Source: Lateolabrax maculatus
Taxonomy: Eukaryota; Chordata; Actinopteri; Acropomatiformes; Lateolabracidae
Reading direction: 5' to 3'
NCBI GenBank assembly: GCA_031216445.1
Contig: CM062199.1
Span: 9,080,501 to 9,144,500, forward strand
Length of the DNA: 64,000 nucleotides
Position numbers and translations under genes: made by a program. The notes below the pieces were generated by a model. The model was given only the letters and a program-made list of their open reading frames with translations, did no database searches and was not told the DNA's origin. This document shows, in pieces, positions 26,101-38,707 of the stretch (positions are counted from its first letter, which is position 1; every line of letters begins with the position of its first letter).

Positions 26101-28071
26101 TCTAACTATTGCACTTCCAAGACCCAAATATTGCCTCCAAATAGCTTATATTTACAGTATCAACAAATTACACTTTTCTTTAATATTGTTCTGTCACTTT
26201 TCCATTAAATGTAGTGGAAAAATGTTAAAACTAATATGTGCCAACAAATCCTTTAGAAAGCATGATATTTTCTGTGAAGCCGACAAAAGTATAGATCGAA
26301 GGATGCTTTTCCGTCGCCACTACCCACTAGAAACTATAAGTTATTATGAATAGAAGAATATAGGTTCTTCACTCTGCTTGTAGTCCTGTCCTTTATGCTA
26401 GCATATTAAAGCATCTGACTCACTTTTACCAACGACATAGCACCACTTTACTGAACTATAAACTCAAACAGCCCATTATAATGATGTATGGAGCATTTGC
26501 AAGTCTTTATTACAAAGCTGATTACGCCTGTCTCTGTTGTAAATTTCAAGGAGACATCTCAGATGTTTCTCAGGTATGATAAATTACGGCTTTTCTTTCA
26601 CCAGTTAAGTGAAGCAGTAACATACGTTTCAAGTGCACAACAGTGTTTGGTATTTGACTGAGAAAATGGTAAATAGTTCTGTTTTGCTCTGTAGACACCG
26701 TATTGTCCCTGTCGAGTTTACAGTGCTTTTTTGATCCTGAGGGCAGTGCTTTGGCTTTGACTCCCAGTTCAAAGTCAAACTTTAACACATTCCCTCTGAA
26801 GGGGTATGACGGGGGAGTTTTAGTGTCTGAACTACTCAGTGTCATCAAGTTCACAGCAAACAGTAACAATCCCCTGAAGTTGTATCTAACAGGTGCATTC
26901 TCCCCCTTCCCAGTATAACCCATAACGTGCAGTTATGGTTTGTTTTATCAACAGATATTGGCGATACAACCATAAAAGCAAGTTTTATGACTTGAAGTAA
27001 ATCAAAGACCGGCTTTCTATTTTTATCCAGCCTCTCTGACATTCTTCTCTCCCTCTAGCTCTCTGTGGTGGGAATATAACATCCATGAATGGTACAATTT
27101 ACTCTCCTGGACACCCAGCCGAGTATCCACACTTCCAGGACTGCATGTGGATTGTCAGAGTGCCTCCTGGTTATGGCATCTACATCAATTTCTCTGTTAT
27201 AAATACAGAGCCAATCTACGACTACATCACTGTGTGGTAAGTTCTTAATTTTCTCTGAGTATGACATCATTCATCAATCATCAGCTTATGGCACACATCA
27301 AACACACACTGTTTTCTGTACAAAGCTGCAGAAAGCGTTTTATTGATAATTATTGGGAGGCAGACTTTCTCAATTAAAAGTGATCTTTGGTAAAGCTTTA
27401 CAAACCAGTGAGACAGATTTTAAAAATAATACTACAGTAAGTAGTGAGCCACAAAATTTCCTCTTGTTAAAGTTTCCACCAAGTTTGGACCATGTACAGT
27501 GCTGCAGCTCCCAAATGGTTTGACAACTAAAGTTTTTCTTTACTAAAACTCGAGAGTATATAAGAGATTTTCGGAATCACATTTTGTATGGAGGCGGTTA
27601 TTTCCCTTACTCATTGCAAAAGCAAAACTGCACACAATGGATTTAACAGCTGACAAAATAAGCTTTTGTGACACCCGTATTAGATAAGCCAACAGCCAAA
27701 TGTAGTCAAGTAAGTTGCCCTTTGTCTGGACATTTGTGGATTATTATTTTTTCTTTCACTGATTTGAATTTATTTCCTAACAGCTCCTTGCTTAAAACAA
27801 AATAGATAGAAGAATAGTTAGTACTAATAGTGGTACCCAATGAAAAAAAAAGAAACTGGAGTACAGGTGTCCCTCTTTCCCTACTCACTCAACTTATGGT
27901 TGATGTTTGACTCAAGCTCCCCAGTGAGTGTTAAGTAGAAAGACACAAATCTGTACAAGCATGAAAACAGTTACCTTGGATGTTTGTTAGTATGTAAAAA
28001 CTTTAACTCCTGACAGATAATTGTACAGCAATAACCTACTTTATATTACCTGCCTGTTATCTCTCCAGCGG

Positions 28072-28105
<34 letters not shown>

Positions 28106-28507
28106 CTCTCTTTCTCCCTCTACCTTTCTGTAGAATCTCTGTAGTACAGTAAGCCTCAGGCAGTCATGGAGCTGTCCTCATGGGTGAAAGGGGAGGGAAA
28201 TGCCTTCCAGCATCTGGGGCTACCATTCATAGTATGGGAGAAGGGAGCTACTGGCTCTACTGTTTTCAAATGAAATGGCGCATAAACAATCTGTCCCCTG
28301 ATGGTAACATTTCATTTCCCTGCCTGACTGCCGTCTCCCATTTTGCTGATCAGTCTGAAATGAAACTGCAGTAAGACTTTTTTAATATATAAGATATTAA
28401 AGGTGCACACACATACAAAAAGGCATTTAGTGTACATCATTCAGGTGAATAGGCCTGGAGCTAGCTGCTAGTAATGAAATACTTTTCTCTTGCACAGAAA
28501 TAGCTTT

Positions 28508-28555
<48 letters not shown>

Positions 28556-31486
28556 GAAAAGTACTGTACTCAAAAAGTACTCGCATTAATCTGTCTTTTT
28601 ATCCTCAGAGAAAAGTAGCATGTTTGTCCCCGCATGCTACACCTAAAAATTGGTATCCGACTTATTTAGGCTACTTATTTCAGATACATATTTGTGTTTG
28701 AATGTTCTCCCCTGCTCTTAGCAGAGGTGCTTCTGTGTTCTGTGCAGTCGGCAGTTAATGCATGCCTCATAAATTGATTCACTGCAAATCACCAGTTCTA
28801 TTATCACCCCACAGCCATCCACCCATCCATCTACTCATCTTGGGGTGGGGGATATGCAGAAATGTTGACGTTAAATGTAGTTTTATGTTGCAATGGGGAT
28901 ACATGAAATACAAGATATAGTAATTTCCCTTTAGCAACAGATTAGATGTACAGTATGATAACCAGGTGGGAATCCCTATTTTTTGGTTAGCAAATTAGAT
29001 ACCTGACAAATCAAGGTACGTCATCACAAAGATCCTATAAATCCAATTTTTCCATTTATTAGTCCTGCTTATTGAATTGCAACATTGTGTAATGGACTCA
29101 AGGTTTTCAGACTTTTTGTCTTTGTTAATTTTTCCTGTGTTCAATTTGTGTGTCGCTGTTCTTTCTTGTTTTTTCCCACGCAACTATCTTGTGTTTGGTG
29201 TCATTTGCTCTGCCCTTGTGTTTCCCTTCTTCTAGTGCCTTCCTGACCCTGCTGTGTCTTGTTCTTGTGATTGGTTGTCAGTGTGTATATATGTACCTGT
29301 GTTTCCTTTGTTCTTTGTCTGGTTGTCTTCAATGTTCATGGTTGGTGTCTGTCCTTGTGGTTTCCCTGAGTTTTTGTATCTGGATTTGTGTTGCCTGCAC
29401 ATCGAAACAAGTTCTTTTCAATAAATACCTCTGGACAATTATCCTGCTTCCTCGCTGTTTGGACACTTCCTTTATGTCCTTCATGTACCAACTGTGAAAC
29501 ATTGCTCTCAATCACCCAACAGAGCTAAATATAATATGGGTTTAGCTACTTCAGTATTAACGTTATAGAAAGTCTATCTGTCCATCCATTTTCTGCCACT
29601 TCCTCCAGCAGCAGGTCTACTTTGAGCTCCTCCCAAATATCCAGCTTCTCTCTGTGAGACCAGCCTGCATAAGCAATTCATTTCAGCTCTTTGTATCTGT
29701 AAATTGAGATCCTCACCTTCAGGCTCAGCTCAGTTTTTAAACATGGAATTTCAGTACTATGCCACTTGTCAGTTTCACTCGACATTGTACCCTCATTCAG
29801 TAACATGGCACATAGATACGTAAACGCTTTCACCAAGGGCAACAGCCCCAACTGCCAAAGGATAATGCTGTCCAAGAGATGCATCAGACACAACAGGCTG
29901 ACAACATTCAGGCCCTTTAGCATCTCAGGGTGAATCTCATCCACCACTGGCATCATGCTAATAACAATTTCAGGGACTGTTACTGCCCTAACCTTTTATC
30001 TTTGTATATGTTTTGTCATTTGTAGACGCCTGAAGGAGTTGGTAGACTTGTTTCCATCACTCAGAACATATTACGATTGTCACACCTTTGCCACAATTGA
30101 TTGTGCCATGACATTTAGTGTGAATCAAGTTAGATTTTTGAGTGTAGACGTGTCATTGAACTGGAGATGTACTGCTGTTTACTGTAGCTACAGTAATGTA
30201 CAAGTAGATATGGACATACACTCCCATGGACATATCCACCCTTCACAGATAACACCCTACTTTCCCTACCCTCCATTAAGGGTGAAGATCAAAAAGTTAA
30301 TTACGATTCAATTAAATTTTTATTCCCAGGGCTACAGTTCCTTATAAATCATGTTATTCAGTTCAGGGCTTTAGACTTTGTGATAACCATCCATACATTT
30401 TCTAAATGCTTTTATCCTTCCAGGGTCGTAGGGGCTGAAGCCTACTGATAACCATACACCCTTGTTATGTACATACATGTACAGAATATTAACGGTCTCC
30501 ACCTAATTTAAAGGAATGTTTTGCAAGAAAAAAAAAAGAGGCCACAAAAGCTGTTGTGGATTTTGCACATTTTTGCAATTTTGTATCATTGATTTCTTTC
30601 CCCTAAAACTTTATTTCCCATCAGTATTTAACATGGCTGGAGGGGGCAAAAGTTTCAGTACTGTACTACCTCATCAGTTAACATATACTCAACTTCTACT
30701 TTGACACTGTTGATTAATGTGAAACTTTTTCTCAGATCGTCAGAATGACTGCTGGGTCCACAAAACTGCTTGGGGATAGGTATTCATACTCTTTGATCCC
30801 AGCACGTTATTACTGGTGTTTATTCATAAATTATTTGCTCTCTCTATCCTCCTCTTCCCTTTAAACTTTCAACCCCCCACCTCCCCCACAACCCCGACTC
30901 TCTCCACCTCTCTGTATCTCTGTATCAGGGATGGACCCGACCAGGCCTCGCCTCAAATCGGTCAGTTCAGCGGCAACTCCGTACAGGAGGGCGTGTCCAC
31001 CACCGCCAATCAGATCCTCATCAAATTCCACAGTGACTTCAGCACCAGCGGCTTCTTTGTGCTGCATTATTACGGTAACCTCCCATTTGATACCAGTAAT
31101 GACCGCTGTAATGACCCCTATTGATTTGATCCGCAGTTCTCCACATTGCTGGGACCCTGCTGTAGTAATGAAGATCACAAAAGAACAGAGGGATATTGTC
31201 CCTATGTTTATAGAATGGAAGTCCTTTAATTTTCCCTTTTTTCTGAGTCATTATTTGGCCTTCTAGTTCTGTGTAATGATAAATGATGACTGCCCTCTAA
31301 TGCCTATTTTTCATCTGCACTATTAAAATGCCCCTTTGAAAAGAAGTTGATTAATAATAAAATGTCCCCTAAATTAGTGATTGGTTTTTGATGATCATGA
31401 ACAATGATAGGTGGCAATTTATGATCTAATCAAGTTTCACTGTGATGGGAGAGTAAAGAATGTGCTGCAGTTGAATAGAGAATATA

Positions 31487-31539
<53 letters not shown>

Positions 31540-32416
31540 TTGAGTGTGCACATACTGTATACTGTTGCAGATTTCAGTATTTATCCTCTCCCCAACAGCA
31601 TACCAGCTGAGAACATGTCAGCCACCTCCTCCTGTCGCCAACGCCACTATCCTAACCGATGATGACGAGTTTGAAATAGGTTTGTCTTATTTTATCTTGC
31701 TTGTTTACTGGCCAGGGACAAAGCATAATAAAATAAATCTGAACCAGGCATACGGTAATTTACTTGGACAGCCCTGGACATAGAAATAAATAAGAATAGA
31801 TGTATCAAATGGTTTTAGCCATTAATTAATGACTTAATTCCCCCGTCAGTTGTATCCTTTACTTGTTTATTGAAACCATTGTTTGGATGTTTATATCTTT
31901 GCTGTTATTTTTATTTTTTTTTTGCAACCTTCACTATCTCATTCCACCTGCAATGTGCCCTTTGTCTGTCTTTCAATTCAATTCAGTTCAATTCTAAGGG
32001 GCTTTATCGGCATGAGTGCACAATAATAATAATAATTGTAATAACAATAATAATAATACTCTTTGCTTCCTTCCTTGCTCTTTGCTCTTCTTTCTTATAT
32101 TTTTATACATTTCCTTCCTTTTGAGTTATTTTATTCATATTGCTTGTATCTTCAGTGTTCAGAAGTGAATCAGAAGTGGAAATCATGTGGCTAGTGGCTG
32201 CTTTACTTTCTGTCTTTGAAATTGAGTGTAATTCAGATTTAATTTGTGTGTGCGTGCATGTGTGTGTTTGTGCAAGTTTGCGATCTGCAGTGTAATAAAG
32301 TGCCTCCAGTACTCCGGCTAGCTCAGGCAATGTCAATCTTCATTAGAAAATGTGTTGTTGATTAGTGTTTCAAGTGCTGCTACTGAGGAGGCTTTAACTA
32401 ACATAGCTCTGTGGGG

Positions 32417-32456
<40 letters not shown>

Positions 32457-35400
32457 TTGGGTGGGTGGATATGTTTTTCATGTCCACTCCCGGCCTGTGT
32501 GTGTGTGTGTATGAATGCGGGTGTAAATGACCTCACAGGGGACATTATTCGGTACTCGTGCCTGCCAGGCTTCACCTTGGTGGGCAGTGAGATTCTGACT
32601 TGTCGACTTGGAGAGAGGCTACAGATGGATGGACACCCACCACTCTGTCAAGGTTGGTTTTATTCAATATGTGAGTTTGACTCTACGGGTTTGTTTATGA
32701 ATGCTTAAATGTTTGTGTGTGCACATGCACTCACATTTATGTGTATGTGTATCCATGTTCAGCTATGTGTGCTTTTTTTGTGTGTGCCTGACGCCACTCT
32801 GCCAAGGTTGGTTGCAGTCAGCATTACCCACTGTTGATGCATCATTTAACAGACTGGCAGCAGGGCCCCTTCTAGCAGGCTCCGGGTAGCAAACAGCCTC
32901 TCTATTCTAATTTATCAAGACTTACAGAGTTGGAATACCACTGACCCAAGATCATAGACCTGCACTCCCCTACAACCAACACTCGACTGTGAAGGATACG
33001 TGTGAAACAGATTATAGATCAGCAGATTTCATCAACAAGCTTTTTTTTTGCAATGGTAGGTGGGGGACACTCATAGCTGTTAAAAAAGACACGGGAGCTT
33101 ATATTTTACCCCTTAATCCCTGCTCAAATGGCCCCGTGGGTTTGATTGATGTAAATGTCTGCCCATGTTTTTTAGAAGATAGATTTTCAAACAAGAAGCA
33201 AAGGAAAATAAATGTTTGTGTTGTTTGCATCAGAGATTTTGTTTAGACCAAAAAACAAATGCCATCAGCCTGCCTGTCATGCCAGTACATCTCTGCCGTG
33301 CCGCAGACATCAGAGCCTTCTACTCCCGTCGGATAGGCGTCTTTTGAAGTGCCCTGAAGTCCTTTGTCTACAAGTGTTGAGTTGATGAGCATTTCTGTCT
33401 TTTTATTTCTAGAAACTATGAGTAATCGCATTGGATGTGTGATCAAGGCATGACAGATACTCGACGGAGCCTGCATTCATAAAGCGTCTTAGAATAGGAC
33501 TTTTGATTTGGAACCTATTTGCTCATCCCTGGCTGTTATTATTGATGTTTGGCTTGAAATCTTGGTTCTTCCCCTGCAGCGTTTTTGCGGCTGACATTGT
33601 TTTGCTCTTACAAGTAAGAACTGCATTTTAGTGCATAGTAAAGCAGCAAATAAAAATAAGAAAGCTTAAGTCGACTGACCTGACTGGTGATCCAGGATCT
33701 GGAAGCTTCTCATATACTTATACTTAATTCATAAAGGCTAAGTGCAGCTCTGCCAGTAAATAGCTCTATTAGTGTATGCACAAAGGTCAAGACCAAAAGT
33801 ATGGCATTTGATAACATTTGCATTGTTTTAGCCATGTGTGTTGGAGTCCTGAAAACAACAGGGCCTACCTTTAGTTGTGTTGCACTGTGCCTACTTAGCA
33901 TTTTTCAAAATTAATAATTCAATAAAGCACATTGGGTATGAAGTCCCTCAGCATTTTATTAGCTTGTTAGACAGTCCCAAGTAAAGGGAGATAGGAAACA
34001 GGAGATGAAAGCTTAATTGCATATTTGCATACTGCATCGAACCCGTCTGACATACAGATGTACAATTTTATTAAGCCTGACATGAATGGAATTGTCATTA
34101 AATGCTTTCCAATGCTTTATTTCATTCATTGTTTGTTTGAAGGTGACCAACTTAGCAGATCAGCACCAATGGGAGTAGTCTAGAAAAACTATCTGTTTAT
34201 TTTGTGCCGAGCGAGGGCAGTCATTCACTGAAGATATTTCAAGCTCTCTTGTTATGTTGGTCTTGCCAGCTCACATTCTCATGTGTTACTGACTACACAG
34301 AGCTCTGCCAAGACCAACTAGCTCCTATCAGCTAAAACTCACATACTGTACTTGAAACCATTTCACAGACTTTAATTTGAGTGACTAAATTAACCTGCCA
34401 ATTCCAGATGGGCAAAGCATGTTGGAACTATTCTGTTGAACATGGCATGGTTTTTCAGGTGATTTCTTGTGCAAGGCAATCAGTCACATAGCAGCATTTG
34501 AGATGTTTTAAACTATTTTGAAGTTGGACAACACAGACTCTCATACATCAGAGTAAATTGTGTTGTACACTTCAAGACAATGGGGTCCTCTTAATCAGGT
34601 TATGTTAAATGGATAACTAAACAAATAAACTAGTGTGTATAAAAATAAGAATCATATGGGGAAAAGAGATAATGAGTCTATTAAAGCGATTTCACTTGTT
34701 AAAATCCATCACAAAAAATAAAAGCTAGAATAAGATTAGCAAAATACAATACAATGCACAGTTAATTGAGTACTGTATGTGATAGGCATATTTAAAGTGT
34801 GCAACAAAATGTGTCAGATGATTAGCCATCAAATATATCTTGATGGAACTGCTCCTTGAAACCTGCCTTGAGCATGAAATTGGCATAGTTAGGACTATTT
34901 TTGGACGTCTGGGTTAGTAATTCCTTGTTTGACATTCTCATGGATCACCTCATTATTGTAGTCAAGAATTTATTACATTTTCATGTGTTGGATATGTTAC
35001 GGCCTTGTGCCACCGCTAGCACGAACCTAATTGCTCTCCTTGGGACATGTAAAGTTGAACTTAATTTGAGTTGACCTGCTATTCACATCCAAGAGACTGC
35101 TACAGTAAGCTTGTAAAGAGGCCATTTCCTGTCTGCAGCTTGCCGATAGAGCAGGAAAAAGAATTCTCCCGTGTTCCCCCAATTCCGCTTTTGTTTGCTG
35201 TCAACGCTTCTGTTAATTGTCATTTTATTCATGTAAGATAACACTGAGATGTCCTTGCATGGCCATGCAATCACCCCCAAATACCCCTGTGTTTTAAGAT
35301 ATTTCCCCAGGCTCTGTTTTTATGAAAGCCTATGAGGAAGGTTAGGCTGTAGCTATGATCACGGATAGAGCCACAATTAAGTTGACTTCTGTTTGCATGG

Positions 35401-38400
35401 TAAACCATCTGCCACACTGAGATTGAGTCTAACCCATACAATGTTGTCATATTGATCTTCACATTCCCACTGATTTTCATGTGTCTCTCAGAAAATCTAG
35501 TAAAGATCAATTTCTTCCTCTTCACTATATGTATACAACTTCTATTGTTTGATGTCTCAGTAGCCGACAGTAACAGTTGTTGTCATGATATTGTCATTCC
35601 ATATGCATACAACTGGTGATTTGCACAAGGAATTACCATGATATGTCTTGCAGTGTTTGCAAGATAAAAAATGCCAATGTCAGTTCTTTTTAAACAAATC
35701 CTGTTGGCAGCCATGGAAAATATCAATGCAGTAACCAGTAGACTATATTTTGCCATGTTTAGTAGATTTTTTTTAACAATTGCAATTAAAATGTGATTTG
35801 TATTTATCTGCTTTTAAAGTAAACTATAATATTTATAGTTTTATAATATGTAATGTAGCCAAACCACCATATGAAAACATTGTAAGCTTCAGTCTACTTT
35901 CAGGGTAGCTTCCTAGCCTTATCATGGTCCTTTAAAAGCCCATCCTTAAATGTAGCAATATTGAGGAGTCTGAAACAGTTTTAAGCCTCTCATGATTCAT
36001 TTTTTAATCCCTGCACCTAAAGTTTGAGGCAAAGCAGTTTAAGCCACAACTGTGCTTACTAGATAGACCTGTGTTTGTTGCCTGGCAACGTTAGCTTATT
36101 AAATAAGTATTGGGGGCTCAATTATTTGAAAAACAAACTCTTACCAGATAGATGGCTCCAAGTACAGCATTCGATCTTGTTAAGTGAGTCCATTTCATGT
36201 ATATCTTCAAAGGTAGGGTATGGAATTTATCTTAAAAGCATTTTTTTTTTGTTATAGTTGTTGAAATTCTCATTAGATCCCAACAACAATCAATAAATCA
36301 AATTCTTTAACATAAAAAGTAATGGATGCTGGATGCTTGTAACATCTAGTTTACTCTTGCTGGTTTCTCCAAAGTTGCCTACCCCAGTTTATAGATGTTC
36401 AGTATGGTGAATTGCTGTGGGGAATGGGAATGTGTACAGTGTTTAAACGTTTTTTTTGTTTGTTTTTTTTTTTGGGTTGGTGATCTCGTTGTAATAATGT
36501 GTGAGGAAATTATGTAGAATTGAAATTAGCACTGTTAATAGCAATTACTTATACATTTCACACATTTCCTTTAAGCTGAATTTGTGCTGGCTGTATGACA
36601 AATAGTCCCACTGGTATCGGTAGAAGCAGAGGCTCCTTCTGACAACTGAGGAAGCAGCTGTCTGAATTGATGTAACTGCACCAACCAAGGCCCCATTTTG
36701 AACTCCATCATATCGCCAGTGAGAGTCATAACTCTCTTGCTAAAATTGAATGCTACCTTGTTTTTCATCTCGAAATGCAAAATCAAGTGTGCTGGACTCA
36801 CTCTCACACAACTCAACTGTGTAGGAAAGTACACAGACTCCTTTTCCTTTTTGGGATAGTGTGGACATTTTTGAAAAACTAACCATTAGAAAATGAAAAC
36901 TGAAACTGGCTAAAAATTACTACTGACTTGAATCACTACCACCCACTACTGTGCAGTATGCCCCTTGTGACACAGTGTTCACAATGTGAAGAAATACTGA
37001 TTTTAGTGGGCATGTCTTGAACTTCCAACTTTTTAAAGTATGTTTTACCCTGTGGCCTGTAAAACACATAAATATGCATTTTTATCATTTCCGTGGACTC
37101 AAAAGTATGCAGTGAAAATTACTAAAGAAATTCAGCTAACATTGCTCTTTAACTTCAGTCTTTAACAAAGATTACTACACTACAATACGAATGTGTTGCC
37201 TTCATAATGAATAATGTACTGGGTTTCTATAAATATTGATTCTGCCATGTACAAATCTTGTTACACATTTTCTTTGCTGTTGAGATCATGTTTCCTTGAC
37301 CTCAGTGTCCACAGAGGGCTTTTGGTGCATTGTATGATTTAGAAATGCATTGTTATTTAGAAAATCACTGATTTAGATTTTGTGGAGATCATATCTAGCT
37401 GTTATCTTGGAGCTAAAGCCTGTTCTAGTTGAAACTTCTGCAGTGACTCGCCAGCGGGAATATTCATACTGCTTTGTGTTACAAGTCTTTCTTTCTAACC
37501 TTTTTTCTTGATATATGTCCGATTGTTTCCAGTGACCTTTTTATCTGGAACAGTTGTTCGCATTAACCTTTTATATGCGTCATGTTTCTTCACTAGTGGT
37601 CCAGAAGAAAAACTTCCAGCGGAAAAGGAAAAGAAAGAAACAGGACTGTCATTATTTCAGACATGCCAGCCGACAGGAAATGAAGGGAATGCTCTGAGAC
37701 TCATATGAACACATGAACTCACACATAAACCATTTTTCCATACAAAGTAAGCTGTCTCAGCTACTGAGTATTATTATTTGATAGATTGATATCAGGGGAG
37801 CCTGGTGACAACAGCAGACTCACCAGCTCTGCCCTTGGGTGTAATATCAGTCGGGCTGAAATGTAATTGTTTCAGGAGTAGTTATTCCTTCAATGTAATT
37901 TCTACTGTCACAGTGGCGCACTGAGGTGAGGAAAGGGAGGACACCCCTTTCTAGCCTTTTCTTTAATTCTGCCTCCACTGGGTTTTCATTTCCCCCTTTC
38001 ACCTCTTTCCTTGTCCACCCACTGTCCCTTTTTTCTCCTCTGTCTCTTTGTCTTCCTCTACTGCTGCATTGCCCTTATCCTGTTTCTCTTCTCCCAGTCC
38101 AATGTCCAGCCCATGAGGTGCGTTTTGACTCAACCGGGGTGATCTTGAGTCCAGGCTACCCTGAAAACTACCCGAATCTCCAGATGTGCTCGTGGCTGAT
38201 CAATGTGGAGAAGGGTTACAACATCACTCTACACTTTGAACTCTTCCAGACAGAAAAGGAGTTTGACATCTTGGAAATATTTGATGGTGGGTTCTGCTGG
38301 AATATTGGTGTTTTTGTTCTTTGGTAAAAAATTGTTACTTTACTGAAATTATTGATGTGTTCTTCTCGAGTTGTGAATTTTATTGCTTCTCAGTACTTCT

Positions 38401-38667
38401 CATACTTTCTTATTCTTTTGTTTTACACCATTATTTCAACAGAGAGCTGAAACTCTGATTTTGTGTTCCATCAATTCTTCAGTAAAATACATCTGACTGT
38501 ATGGTTGAAGCCATGATTACATTTGTAATTTAGAAATGTTACTGATGTTTGTTCTGTAGTCTCACTAGCATATCTGTAATTAATGCTATTTATTCAAAAC
38601 AAATTTAAGATGCATATCCATGTCTGTCTACATTAATGCTTGTTCTTGATTTTAATTTTTCTCTGGG

Positions 38668-38707
<40 letters not shown>

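Larger units (their letters stand above)
27237..30928 (+). other. csmd3: Intron within CUB 13
   Basis: 3692 nt, with (CT)n at 28074-28102, (AT)n at 28510-28552, a reverse-transcriptase remnant on the minus strand at 29576-29956, and a short repeat tail at 30388-30446. No csmd3 exon was seen in it. Confidence 0.75.
31680..32538 (+). other. csmd3: Intron within Sushi 13
   Basis: 859 nt, with an AAT-rich microsatellite at 32020-32057 and two TG runs (32418-32455, 32496-32510). The last 28 nt before the acceptor are A/G/T-mixed and lack a pyrimidine tract. Confidence 0.85.

Noticed and set aside
30861..31178. Minus-strand open frame of 105 codons.
   Set aside because: It is the shadow of csmd3 exon 13 in the opposite strand.
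32653..32806. Extension of exon 15 to the duplicated donor as a normal isoform.
   Set aside because: The extension has an in-frame TAA about 18 codons in, so it would be non-functional. Kept only as a finding.
36571..36834. Minus-strand open frame of 87 codons in the long intron before CUB 14.
   Set aside because: No recognisable domain, no splice context, no family memory. It may be transposon debris, but this could not be supported.
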